13,780 bases of DNA from Flavobacteriales bacterium (GTDB lineage: Bacteria; Bacteroidota; Bacteroidia; Flavobacteriales_E; Vicingaceae): the NCBI GenBank assembly GCA_029262915.1, contig JAJCYN010000508.1, positions 1 through 13,780 on the forward strand. Direction: 5' to 3'. The notes below the pieces were generated by a model. That model worked only from the letters and a program-made list of their open reading frames with translations. It was not told the origin of the DNA and searched no databases. This document shows, in pieces, positions 1 through 6,346 of the stretch. The position numbers and the translations under genes were made by a program. Position 1 is the first letter of the stretch; the number at the start of each line of letters is the position of its first letter.

Positions 1-2746
1 AAATAAACTGTTTTTTATTAGTATAATCGGTACTATTAGAAGAAGAACCATAAAATGGGCTATAGGCTGTTGATGCTGTAGTTGAAGTACCAATGTCAAC
101 CGTAAAGGTAGGTTGAGTACATCCAGCACTAATGCCACACGGCAAAACTATTGGAGTACCAGGTCCGTTTAAAACAGAAGTTAACTGAATGGGATCTCCT
201 GGACAGGCGTTCGTATCATTCGTAGCAACCACAGAATTTATACCATCAATGAATATACTCACATTAGCTGTAGTAGGACACCCTGGATTAGCTGGGTCGG
301 TAATTGTAGCGGTATAAGTAATGTCAGATGTAATGGTCGCTGTCGGAGATTGAATAGACGGATTGGACAACCCAGTTGTTGAAGTCCAGCTATAACTAGA
401 ACCAGCAGCTATACTATTGGTGCAAAATTTAAATCGTACATTGGGTCTATTGGTTTGTTTTGTTCCTGTAAGCTCATTACAAGAGTTGGCGACTGATACC
501 CCAACGTGATCATAGATAAACCTGTTTGCTGGAGTTGTTGAAGTATATCGCACACTCGACCCACCACCCAATGCTCCTCCATTAATTGCACAAAACTGAA
601 TAATAACATTAGAACTACCGTCCCAATCAAATCCGTTAATGTTAAAAACATTCCAGCCAGCACTTGTTGTATAGGCACTGCTAAAATAAACCTGGGTTAA
701 TGCTGCTGTAGGAATAAAAGTATTTGCCGGACCATATTCATCTAGGCTACTACACCCCATATAAATAGCGATATCATCAAAGGTTGTTGAAGCTGCAGTA
801 GATACATCAAGTGCTAACTCAGTTATGGTTCCTCCATTGAACCCCATTGCATTCATTTCTGCAGCGGTAAAAATCATCTGGCGTTTAAGATTCCAAACTA
901 TCGAACTATGACCTTGAAATGGACCATATGTTTGGGATGAAAAAGTATTAGTACCATTTATTCCTGTAGATATAATGCCTGTACAATTAGCATAACTAAT
1001 TCCACAACCTCCCCCCGGAGGTCCAGGTTCTAAATTTAGTGTAACTACATCTCCAGCACAAACCGTATCTCGAGATGCGGAGGCAGTAATTGGTATTCCT
1101 GCCACATCAACAATAACACTATCCAATGCTGTACAAACACCATCTGATGCATCTATGTAATAAGTCGTTTGACCGGTAGGAGTTGCTGTAGGGTTTGCAA
1201 TAGTTGAGGAAGACATTGCACCTGCTGGAGACCAGTTGTAAGTGTAAGGTCCTCCTGCACTCGGATTAGCCCCTAATGTAACTGTTGTACCTAGACAAAT
1301 AGGGCTACTAGATACACTTGGGTTTAAAGTAAAAGGAGGTGCTACAGTAATTATTACTTGACGAGTATTGACACAAGAGCCTCCTAAATTTCCAGTAACC
1401 GTATAAGTAGTAGTTACTGCTGGTGTAGCTATAGGGTTAGGACAATTGGTACAACTTAAACCTGTTGAAGGAGTCCACGCATAAGTCCCAGATCCAGAAG
1501 CTTGTAATTGTACAGACTCCTGATCACAAATAGTTGAATCAGAGCTAGCAACTAAGCCTATCGAAGCATCTAATTTAACAGCAAAACTATTAGACCCTAC
1601 CACTGGACAAGCATCATCTGTTGCCGTAAATGTAATAACGGTACCTAAAGCTCCTGATTGAGAGGTCCAACAGAAAGTTCCTGTAACTGGATTTGTTCCT
1701 GTTTGTGTAAATGTTGCTCCTGGAAATAAAGTAGTTCCATCCTGATTAATCGTTAAAATATCTCCAGGATTTACTAAGTCTTCAAAAACAACATCAAAAC
1801 AAAGAACATCGCCAAAACAAGTCGCAATAGTACTTGCGTCAATTTGTGTTGCAGTTCCGCTAAAATTAGTTATACCACCCGTTAAGTTAGTCGGAGGAAT
1901 ATTATTACACGCAATAACAATAAATTGAAAATCATGAATAATTGTAGCAATTAGATTTCCTCCTACATCAAAAGAACTAATTTGAACGGCTACTACATAA
2001 TTTCCAATGAGAGGATGGTTAAATGAAATACACCCCGTTAATGGATCTAAAGTAAAATTATTTAAAGGAGCCACTGTTGAGTATCCTGCTAAATGTGCAA
2101 TAGGAGGAGTAGCACCAGATCCAAGAGGAGTTAGCATGGAAAAATAAGTACTATCTCCTTCTAAATCTGCAATGGTTAAACAATAGGTAAAATTAGTATT
2201 TACACAAGCATAAGGTATAGGAGGGGCTGTAACCACTGGAGAGTTGTTACAAGGTGCAGTAAGTGTATTTAAAGTAGTGGAAACGAACATTTGATTAGTT
2301 GTAGTTCCTGTTAAATTACTTGATAGATCTCTACAACATAAACTTCCTTCTATAGTCCACCCATCACAATCTGCAGGAAGCGTAATTGTGGTTTGAAAAG
2401 TTTGCCGAAAGACTCCAGGATCAGTACCTCCCGCACAAGTACTCGTTGCAGAGGAACACAATTGATTTACATCAACTGTAGGACCTACCTGATTCCACAG
2501 TGCTGGTAATACAGGATTCGTTAATCCACATGAATTGGTTATAGCAAATCCCCCAGCAGCTAAAGGGTTTGGTTGAACCGTAGGGCATTTAACATAAAGT
2601 GAAATGGTAAAAATATAAGTCAATGGATTTGCTGGATCACACGTATAAGTAATGTTTGCACCAGGAATGTGTGTTGCAACAACTTCTTTTATGTTAAAAC
2701 TTAAAAAAGTTAATACTATAAACGAAATAAGTATTCGATTTTTCAT
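1..2746 (-). CDS. Large secreted Ig/PKD-like surface protein (adhesin type), partial, C-terminus beyond the left edge
   Basis: The frame is open for 915 codons from an ATG at 2746 to the window edge. Residues 1 to about 25 form a signal peptide (MKNRILISFIVLTFLSF, ending near VVA). The start of the mature protein (ATHIPGANITYTC, then a YxFTISLYVKC stretch) matches the N-terminus of large Bacteroidota proteins that usually end in a gliding-motility-associated or T9SS C-terminal domain; that end is not visible here. Ig/PKD-like domains sit at about residues 400-470, 480-548 and 780-832, each with a Cys near its start, a YxWTP or YNWSP core and a TTYTVT-like strand. Residues about 575-776 form a separate Cys-rich domain (FDWDGSSN, RPNVRFKFC), and a second copy seems to begin at about residue 860. 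The protein is presumably exported and held at the surface for adhesion or gliding, but the ligand is unknown. It is transcribed divergently from the propeller gene at 2897. Domain class is confident; function is inference. Confidence 0.85.
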   Translation of the reverse strand, partial: MKNRILISFIVLTFLSFNIKEVVATHIPGANITYTCDPANPLTYIFTISLYVKCPTVQPNPLAAGGFAITNSCGLTNPVLPALWNQVGPTVDVNQLCSSATSTCAGGTDPGVFRQTFQTTITLPADCDGWTIEGSLCCRDLSSNLTGTTTNQMFVSTTLNTLTAPCNNSPVVTAPPIPYACVNTNFTYCLTIADLEGDSTYFSMLTPLGSGATPPIAHLAGYSTVAPLNNFTLDPLTGCISFNHPLIGNYVVAVQISSFDVGGNLIATIIHDFQFIVIACNNIPPTNLTGGITNFSGTATQIDASTIATCFGDVLCFDVVFEDLVNPGDILTINQDGTTLFPGATFTQTGTNPVTGTFCWTSQSGALGTVITFTATDDACPVVGSNSFAVKLDASIGLVASSDSTICDQESVQLQASGSGTYAWTPSTGLSCTNCPNPIATPAVTTTYTVTGNLGGSCVNTRQVIITVAPPFTLNPSVSSSPICLGTTVTLGANPSAGGPYTYNWSPAGAMSSSTIANPTATPTGQTTYYIDASDGVCTALDSVIVDVAGIPITASASRDTVCAGDVVTLNLEPGPPGGGCGISYANCTGIISTGINGTNTFSSQTYGPFQGHSSIVWNLKRQMIFTAAEMNAMGFNGGTITELALDVSTAASTTFDDIAIYMGCSSLDEYGPANTFIPTAALTQVYFSSAYTTSAGWNVFNINGFDWDGSSNVIIQFCAINGGALGGGSSVRYTSTTPANRFIYDHVGVSVANSCNELTGTKQTNRPNVRFKFCTNSIAAGSSYSWTSTTGLSNPSIQSPTATITSDITYTATITDPANPGCPTTANVSIFIDGINSVVATNDTNACPGDPIQLTSVLNGPGTPIVLPCGISAGCTQPTFTVDIGTSTTASTAYSPFYGSSSNSTDYTNKKQFI

Positions 2747-2780
2747 ACTACAAAGAAGCTAATTAAAGACAAATAGACCT

Positions 2781-2843
2781 TCATCCTTCCGGATGCAAAT
2801 GAATTACTTAGGTATAAATACTTAATTTCATCCGGGAGGATGA
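2781..2843. repeat. Inverted repeat with nested palindromes between divergent genes
   Basis: Arms TCATCCTTCCGGATG (2781-2795) and CATCCGGGAGGATGA (2829-2843) are complementary at 14 of 15 positions, with a 33-base AT-rich spacer. Each arm is also a small palindrome (CATCC/GGATG around 4 bases), so the DNA could form one long stem or two short ones. It fills the space between the adhesin start (2746) and the propeller gene start (2897). It overlaps the upstream edge of the propeller gene promoter. It may be a dispersed REP-like element or a shared operator; the sequence alone does not decide. Confidence 0.75.
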
Positions 2844-2845
2844 GA

Positions 2846-2873
2846 TTGTTTTTCTGTCTTGGTGTTAGTTTTG
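2846..2873 (+). promoter_or_regulatory. Bacteroidota-type promoter for the propeller gene
   Basis: TTG at 2846-2848, a 17-base spacer, then TAGTTTTG at 2866-2873, an exact match to the TAnnTTTG -7 element of Bacteroidota. Transcription would begin near 2877-2880 and leave a leader of about 20 bases before the ATG at 2897. This argues against translation from the in-frame ATG at 2840, which lies upstream of the promoter. Confidence 0.55.
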
Positions 2874-2896
2874 ATTGTAAATTAAAACAAATTGAA

Positions 2897-4327
2897 ATGA
2901 AAAAAATTATTACACTTATAGCAATTTCTACTTTAATATTAAATTCTCATGCACAATGGACACAGTTGGGTTTAGATATTGATGGTGAAGCATCTGGTGA
3001 TCAATCATTCGCTTCAAGCATTAGTGACGATGGGTTAACAGTAGCTATTGGGGCTACTCGTAATGATGGAAATGGTAGTGCCTCTGGTCATGTTCGAGTG
3101 CATAAATTCATTGCTGGGATTTGGACTCAACAGGGTATCGATATTGATGGTGAAGCAGCTGTTGATTTTTTAGGAGAATCTGTAAACTTAAGTGGAGATG
3201 GGTTAACACTGGCCGCAGGAGGCTACCGCAACGATGGTGCAGGTGGAGATGCCGGTCATGTGAGAATATATAAATTTGTTGCTGGTATATGGGTTCAACA
3301 AGGTGCAGATATTGATGGTGAAGCAGGAGGTGATCAGTCAGGGTGGAGTGTAAGTCTCAGTAATGATGGACTAACAGTAGCTATTGGAGCACCTCAGAAT
3401 GATGGAAATGGTGCAAGTGCAGGGCATGTAAGGGTATATAAATTCATTGCTGGAACATGGGTTCAACAAGGTGTAGATATTGATGGTGAAGCAGGAGGTG
3501 ACCAGTCAGGATACAGGGTAAGCATTAGTAATGACGGGTTAACCGTAGCTATTTCAGCACGTTTAAATGATATAATAACTGGGACATTCACTAATGATGG
3601 ACATGTAAGAGTGTATAAATTCATTGCTGGAGCATGGGTTCAACAAGGTGCTGATATTGATGGTGAAGCAAATGGAGACGAATTAGGATGGGGTTTAAGT
3701 ATTAGCGGGGATGGGTTCTCTGTAGCTATTGGAGCAGCTCATAATGATGGGAATGGCGGAAATTCTGGACATGCAAGGGTGTATAAATTTATTACTGGAG
3801 CATGGGTTCAACAAGGTGCAGATATTGATGGAGATGCAGCAGGTGATTTGATAGGTAACTCAGTAAGTCTAAGTGATAACGGATTAGTATTAGCAGTGGG
3901 AGCTCATGGTAATGATGGGAATGGTGCAGACTCAGGACATGCTAAAGTTTTTAGATTTCTTGGTGGTATATGGGTTCAACAAGGTGCAGATATTGATGGT
4001 GAAGCGGCAGGTGATTTAGCAGGTGGTTCAGTAAGTCTTAGTAGTGATGGGCTAACTGTAGCTGTAGGAGCAAATCGAAATGATGGAAATGGTACAAGTG
4101 CAGGACATGTAAGAATTTATTCTATTCCTGCTCCACTTCCTATAGAATTAATCTCATTTATAGGAAAATGTAATAACAAATACAATTTGCTTACTTGGCA
4201 AACAGCAACGGAAATAAACAATGATTATTTTACTATTGAAAAATCCTTAGATGCCCTAAATTGGGAAGAACTAACTACTGTAAATGGGGCTGGTAATTCA
4301 AGTTCCACATTGAGAGCTACAGTATAA
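2897..4327 (+). CDS. Secreted seven-repeat (FG-GAP-like propeller) protein, C-terminus frameshifted
   Basis: The start is taken at 2897 because it gives a clean signal peptide (MKKIITLIAISTLILNSHA, cut before QW) and follows the promoter at 2846-2873. Residues 21-409 are seven consecutive repeats of 55-59 residues. Each begins W(V/T)QQGxDIDGEAxGD, continues with SxSxDGLTVAIGA and NDGNG, and ends with GHVRVYKFIAG; this pattern fits FG-GAP-like blades, and seven units would close a propeller. Residues about 411-472 (PLPIELISF...NLLTWQTATEINNDYFTIEKS) are the linker domain that normally precedes a T9SS sorting signal. The frame then shifts and stops at TAA 4325-4327 with a nonsense tail (RATV). 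As read, the product lacks its sorting domain and would be expected to stay in the periplasm. Ligand and role are unknown. Confidence 0.85.
   Translation: MKKIITLIAISTLILNSHAQWTQLGLDIDGEASGDQSFASSISDDGLTVAIGATRNDGNGSASGHVRVHKFIAGIWTQQGIDIDGEAAVDFLGESVNLSGDGLTLAAGGYRNDGAGGDAGHVRIYKFVAGIWVQQGADIDGEAGGDQSGWSVSLSNDGLTVAIGAPQNDGNGASAGHVRVYKFIAGTWVQQGVDIDGEAGGDQSGYRVSISNDGLTVAISARLNDIITGTFTNDGHVRVYKFIAGAWVQQGADIDGEANGDELGWGLSISGDGFSVAIGAAHNDGNGGNSGHARVYKFITGAWVQQGADIDGDAAGDLIGNSVSLSDNGLVLAVGAHGNDGNGADSGHAKVFRFLGGIWVQQGADIDGEAAGDLAGGSVSLSSDGLTVAVGANRNDGNGTSAGHVRIYSIPAPLPIELISFIGKCNNKYNLLTWQTATEINNDYFTIEKSLDALNWEELTTVNGAGNSSSTLRATV
2957..4123 (+). repeat. Seven in-frame tandem repeats of about 165-177 bp
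   Basis: The seven protein repeats are also similar as DNA. Strings such as GGTTCAACAAGGTGCAGAT and GATATTGATGGTGAAGC recur almost unchanged at the start of units 3 to 7. Unit 1 begins at TGG 2957 and unit 7 ends with the IYS codons at 4115-4123. Unit 4 is longest because of an insertion (IITGTFT) in the NDGNG loop. The similarity points to repeat expansion or gene conversion. Confidence 0.85.
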
Positions 4328-4689
4328 TTGATGATAATCCATTTCCTAATCTTTCATATTATCGGTTAAAACAAACTGATTTTGACGGCAAGTATGAATA
4401 TTTTGATATTGTAGCTATTAAAAAGATTACTAAAAATCTAACTTATGCAACTATTTATCCCAATCCAATATCTAATGGTATTCATCTGGAGGTTAACTCC
4501 TTTAAATCTGAAAATATTAAAATAAAAATATTTGATATGCTTGGCAACATTGTTCACAATGTAAATCCTTTACCATTAGTTGAAGGTGTCAATCGAATAA
4601 ATATAAATTCAGAAAAATTATCTAAAGGAGTATATATATTAAGGTTAGAAAAAGAAGGAAAACAATATCAAGTAAAATTCACTAAGTAG
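4315..4689 (+). pseudogene. Out-of-frame T9SS sorting domain belonging to the propeller gene
   Basis: This frame lies +2 relative to the propeller frame and carries 124 codons to TAG 4687-4689. It reads SYSIIDDNPF, then YYRLKQTDFDGKYEYF, which is the usual continuation of the linker domain seen upstream. A T9SS type A sorting domain follows, with IYPNP, IKIFDMLGNIV and LSKGVYILRLEKEGKQYQVKF. Removing one AG from the GAGAG run at 4312-4316 turns TTGAGAGCTAC into TTG AGC TAC and joins the frames without a gap, giving a protein of about 596 residues. Since the downstream frame is intact with no further stops, the lesion is recent, reversible or a sequencing error. Confidence 0.85.
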
Positions 4690-4732
4690 CTAAATCTATT
4701 GTCCTCCTTTTGTTATATTATAAAAAATAAAA

Positions 4733-4972
4733 ATGATTAGAATAGAGTTAAACAATTCAAATTTAAAAGTGTGGTCTAGTAATGAAAAAATAAACACTAA
4801 TAAGGCTAAAGACTTATTGCGTTTAGGAAGCAGAATCTCAAATGAAAAAAATGTTAATGCATTAATAATTGAAATTAATACTACTGTTAGAGTAGATAGA
4901 AGTGCATTAAAACTAATAGAAAAAGTTTTTTACAAACTAAATCAGTTGCCTATAATATTTATAAATTGTTAG
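4733..4972 (+). CDS. Small hypothetical protein, 79 residues
   Basis: I do not recognise this protein. It has no signal peptide or membrane segment and ends with a hydrophobic strand (LPIIFINC). The order of a strand (NALIIEIN), a helix (SALKLIEKVFYKLNQ) and a final strand loosely recalls the second half of a STAS-like fold, but this is only a shape resemblance. It begins 44 bases after the end of the propeller gene's displaced tail and is followed by a 12-bp hairpin at 4991-5036. No clear promoter of the TAnnTTTG type lies upstream. The frame is AT-rich like its neighbours. Coding status is moderately supported. Confidence 0.5.
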   Translation: MIRIELNNSNLKVWSSNEKINTNKAKDLLRLGSRISNEKNVNALIIEINTTVRVDRSALKLIEKVFYKLNQLPIIFINC

Positions 4973-4990
4973 TGTAATGTTAGTAGGTTA

Positions 4991-5036
4991 AAGAGTGCCT
5001 GTTTATACCTGTTTATAAAAATATACAGGCACTCTT
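4991..5036 (+). terminator. 12-bp hairpin after the 79-residue gene
   Basis: AAGAGTGCCTGT (4991-5002) and ACAGGCACTCTT (5025-5036) pair perfectly around a 22-base AT-rich loop. It sits 18 bases after the stop at 4972 and 20 bases before the next start. There is no long T run after the stem, so it could instead protect an RNA end or act as an attenuator before the 51-residue gene. Confidence 0.55.
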
Positions 5037-5055
5037 ATTAAAAAAATATAGAACA

Positions 5056-5211
5056 ATGGAAAAAATAGTATTATATCTTTTTAGTAAAATGTTTCAAGGA
5101 GGAAGTACAACTTCTTACAACGAAAAATTTGTTGTTTTAAGTTTAGCTCTCCTATTTTTATCTCTAACCGCCATAATAATGATATATGACAAAATTCTTT
5201 TTAAGTTTTAA
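5056..5211 (+). CDS. Small single-pass membrane protein, 51 residues
   Basis: ATG at 5056 opens a 51-codon frame ending at TAA 5209-5211. The first 24 residues are polar to amphipathic (MEKIVLYLFSKMFQGG, then STTSYNEK). Residues 25-43 are strongly hydrophobic (FVVLSLALLFLSLTAIIMI), followed by a short charged tail (YDKILFKF), so it should span the inner membrane once. It stands alone between two hairpins, 4991-5036 before and 5232-5264 after, as a short transcription unit would. I do not recognise the family. The composition, the membrane segment and the fit between two terminator-like hairpins favour a real gene; there is no homology evidence. Confidence 0.55.
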   Translation: MEKIVLYLFSKMFQGGSTTSYNEKFVVLSLALLFLSLTAIIMIYDKILFKF

Positions 5212-5231
5212 TTGACTGGACTTAAAAGATT

Positions 5232-5264
5232 AATGGCTACCTCTTTTTGAAGATGGTAGCCATT
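5232..5264. terminator. Bidirectional terminator hairpin between convergent small genes
   Basis: AATGGCTACC (5232-5241) pairs perfectly with GGTAGCCATT (5255-5264) around a 13-base loop. On the plus strand the stem is followed by TGTTATTTTATC, and on the minus strand by AATCTTTTAAG. It lies 20 bases after the 51-residue gene (plus) and 23 bases after the end of the Cys/Lys-rich gene (minus), so it can serve both. Confidence 0.65.
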
Positions 5265-5287
5265 TGTTATTTTATCTGATTGGAAAT

Positions 5288-5440
5288 TTAACCCCAATTA
5301 ATCGGACAAGATTTACAACAACCTTTTCCTTTCTTTTTGAATTTTTTGCAGCAAGAAGATTTTTCCTTTTTCTTCTTTTTGAGTTCAATAGTAATAGTGT
5401 TACTTACCGCTGGAAATATATGTGTTGAAATCTGTTTCAT
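5288..5440 (-). CDS. Cys/Lys-rich small protein, 50 residues
   Basis: ATG at 5440 opens 50 codons ending at TAA (5290-5288). The N-terminal half is ordinary (MKQISTHIFPAVSNTITIEL). The C-terminal half is KKKKKEKSS, then CCKKFKKKGKGCCKSCP and a short INWG tail, so it has five Cys in two clusters set in a strongly basic stretch. Small Bacteroidota proteins ending in a CC-KKGK-C-CP pattern are familiar to me but have no assigned function that I know. The Cys arrangement could bind a metal ion or Fe-S cluster, which would fit the Fur-family-like operator upstream; that link is inference. It follows the truncated haemoglobin gene by 57 bases. It is either the third gene of that operon or transcribed from its own promoter at 5450-5480. 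Confidence 0.7.
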   Translation of the reverse strand: MKQISTHIFPAVSNTITIELKKKKKEKSSCCKKFKKKGKGCCKSCPINWG

Positions 5441-5449
5441 TTTATGAAA

Positions 5450-5480
5450 CAAAAATACTATTTAGAATTATTCTAAACAA
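5450..5480 (-). promoter_or_regulatory. Promoter of the Cys/Lys-rich gene
   Basis: Read on the minus strand: TTG (5480-5478), a 20-base spacer, then TATTTTTG (5457-5450), an exact TAnnTTTG match with the spacing typical of Bacteroidota. The transcript would start only a few bases before the ATG at 5440, so the mRNA would have a very short leader. A small palindrome, TTTCAT-AAA-ATGAAA, covers the start codon. Confidence 0.6.
5461..5477. promoter_or_regulatory. Fur-family-like operator palindrome
   Basis: TTTAGAATTATTCTAAA is a perfect palindrome around the single T at 5469. Its core TTAGAAT-T-ATTCTAA has the 7-1-7 layout of Fur, PerR and Zur boxes. It fills most of the 20-base spacer of the promoter at 5450-5480, where a bound repressor would block RNA polymerase. 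Which family member binds, and whether any does, cannot be told from the sequence. Confidence 0.5.
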
Positions 5481-5498
5481 TACCACAAAAGTGGTATT
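5479..5498 (-). terminator. Hairpin at the end of the truncated haemoglobin gene
   Basis: AATACCAC and GTGGTATT form an 8-bp stem around an AAAA loop (plus-strand reading) and touch the haemoglobin stop codon at 5500-5498. The T tract after it on the minus strand is weak (TGTTTAG). It may end or slow transcripts coming from the haemoglobin gene before the internal promoter. Confidence 0.45.
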
Positions 5499-5866
5499 TA
5501 TGAATTTATTTTGATTTGCATCACAGCAGCAATTGAGTTTGCCCGACTAAGCATTGTTTCAGCTTTCTTGCCTTGAAAGTTTTCTTGAACGGTTTCAGTT
5601 AATAAGAACAACCAGCGCTCAAAATGCTGCGGTTGAAGTTTTTCTTTAGCATTCAATTGAAGATGAATGTCCATTACATTCTTTTTGTAACCATTTGGTT
5701 GGAGTAACATATTTTCCCAAAAGTTGGTAAGCGAAGGCAAATGTTCTTCTAGATCTAATTTGGCTACTTCAGTAAAAATATAACCAATTTCTTCATCCTT
5801 TAGCATCTTAGAATAAAACGCTTCCATTAAAAAGGATATGTCTTCTCTGGTTTGGATGTCTCTCAT
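5498..5866 (-). CDS. Group III truncated haemoglobin
   Basis: The 122-residue length and sequence fit a group III (TrHb3) truncated haemoglobin, a cytoplasmic haem protein that binds O2 or NO and is usually linked to nitrosative stress or oxygen handling. The likely B10 Tyr is Y18 (MEAFYSKML). The proximal F8 His is H68 (MDIHLQLN), and the G8 Trp is W85 within HFERWLFLL, a strong group III signature. HLPSLTNFWENML at about 42-54 is also typical. The glycine motifs of groups I and II are absent, as expected for group III. The start at 5866 lies one base after the stop of the DUF1801 gene (5868), so the two are almost certainly co-transcribed and perhaps translationally coupled. Ligand chemistry is not decidable here. 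Confidence 0.9.
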   Translation of the reverse strand: MRDIQTREDISFLMEAFYSKMLKDEEIGYIFTEVAKLDLEEHLPSLTNFWENMLLQPNGYKKNVMDIHLQLNAKEKLQPQHFERWLFLLTETVQENFQGKKAETMLSRANSIAAVMQIKINS

Positions 5867-5867
5867 T

Positions 5868-6284
5868 TTAGCAACTCAAACTTGGATTCTCATAAGATTC
5901 TTTAACCAACTCTTTTAATACTTCCATATCAATATCCGCTAATTTATTAATGTATAAACACCCCTTTCCAGTTTTGTGTTTTCCTAATCTATCCAACATT
6001 TCTTGTCCTTTAGAAATATCACAACCCATTAAATACATGGAGATTTTTGCTTTTCGTGGAGAGAATCCGCACTTAAACCAATCGCCTTCTCTGCCACTCG
6101 CATATTTATAATGCAGATCTCCAAAACCAATAATACTTGTTCCCCACATTTTAGGCTGTTCACCAGTTACTTGTTTCATCATTGCCAAAATCTCAAATGC
6201 ATCTTTCCGCTTACCTTCATGATCTACGGAGTTAATAAAGTTTTCAACGCTTAATTTTGTTTTTTGAGTTTTAAGTTCTGCCAT
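5868..6284 (-). CDS. DUF1801 domain protein (YdhG-like)
   Basis: The 138 residues are a single DUF1801 domain. Family marks are MWGTSIIGFGDLHYKY (47-61), FSPRKAKISMYL (74-85) and LGKHKTGKGCLYINKLADID (100-119). There is no signal peptide, so it is probably cytoplasmic. The family is widespread, distantly similar to frataxin-fold proteins, and has no firm biochemical role. It leads the cluster with truncated haemoglobin and the Cys/Lys-rich protein, and its stop lies one base from the haemoglobin start. A TATATTTG box at 6327-6320 is a possible promoter. Confidence 0.88.
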   Translation of the reverse strand: MAELKTQKTKLSVENFINSVDHEGKRKDAFEILAMMKQVTGEQPKMWGTSIIGFGDLHYKYASGREGDWFKCGFSPRKAKISMYLMGCDISKGQEMLDRLGKHKTGKGCLYINKLADIDMEVLKELVKESYENPSLSC

Positions 6285-6319
6285 TTTAGTGGTTGATTGT
6301 TAGTATTTAGCTGATAGTT

Positions 6320-6327
6320 CAAATATA
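6320..6327 (-). promoter_or_regulatory. Candidate -7 element for the DUF1801-haemoglobin operon
   Basis: TATATTTG on the minus strand matches TAnnTTTG exactly and lies 36 bases upstream of the ATG at 6284. No TTG is found 17-23 bases further upstream, where the sequence runs into the repeat at 6347-6418, so only half of the promoter signature is present. Confidence 0.4.
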
Positions 6328-6346
6328 AGAAAAAGTGAAAAAGGAG

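Noticed and set aside
409..678. 89-codon minus-strand frame
   Set aside because: It lies in another frame of the 915-codon surface protein, which has strong domain evidence over the same bases.
2840..2896. In-frame ATG at 2840 as the start of the propeller gene
   Set aside because: It lies upstream of the predicted promoter and puts 19 odd residues before a perfect signal peptide that begins at 2897.
2957..4123. CRISPR-like array
   Set aside because: The repeats are about 165 bp, in frame, and encode a coherent protein with no unique spacers.
4305..4327. Programmed ribosomal frameshift joining the propeller to its tail
   Set aside because: There is no slippery heptamer or stop-adjacent shift signal, and a simple AG duplication explains the change exactly.
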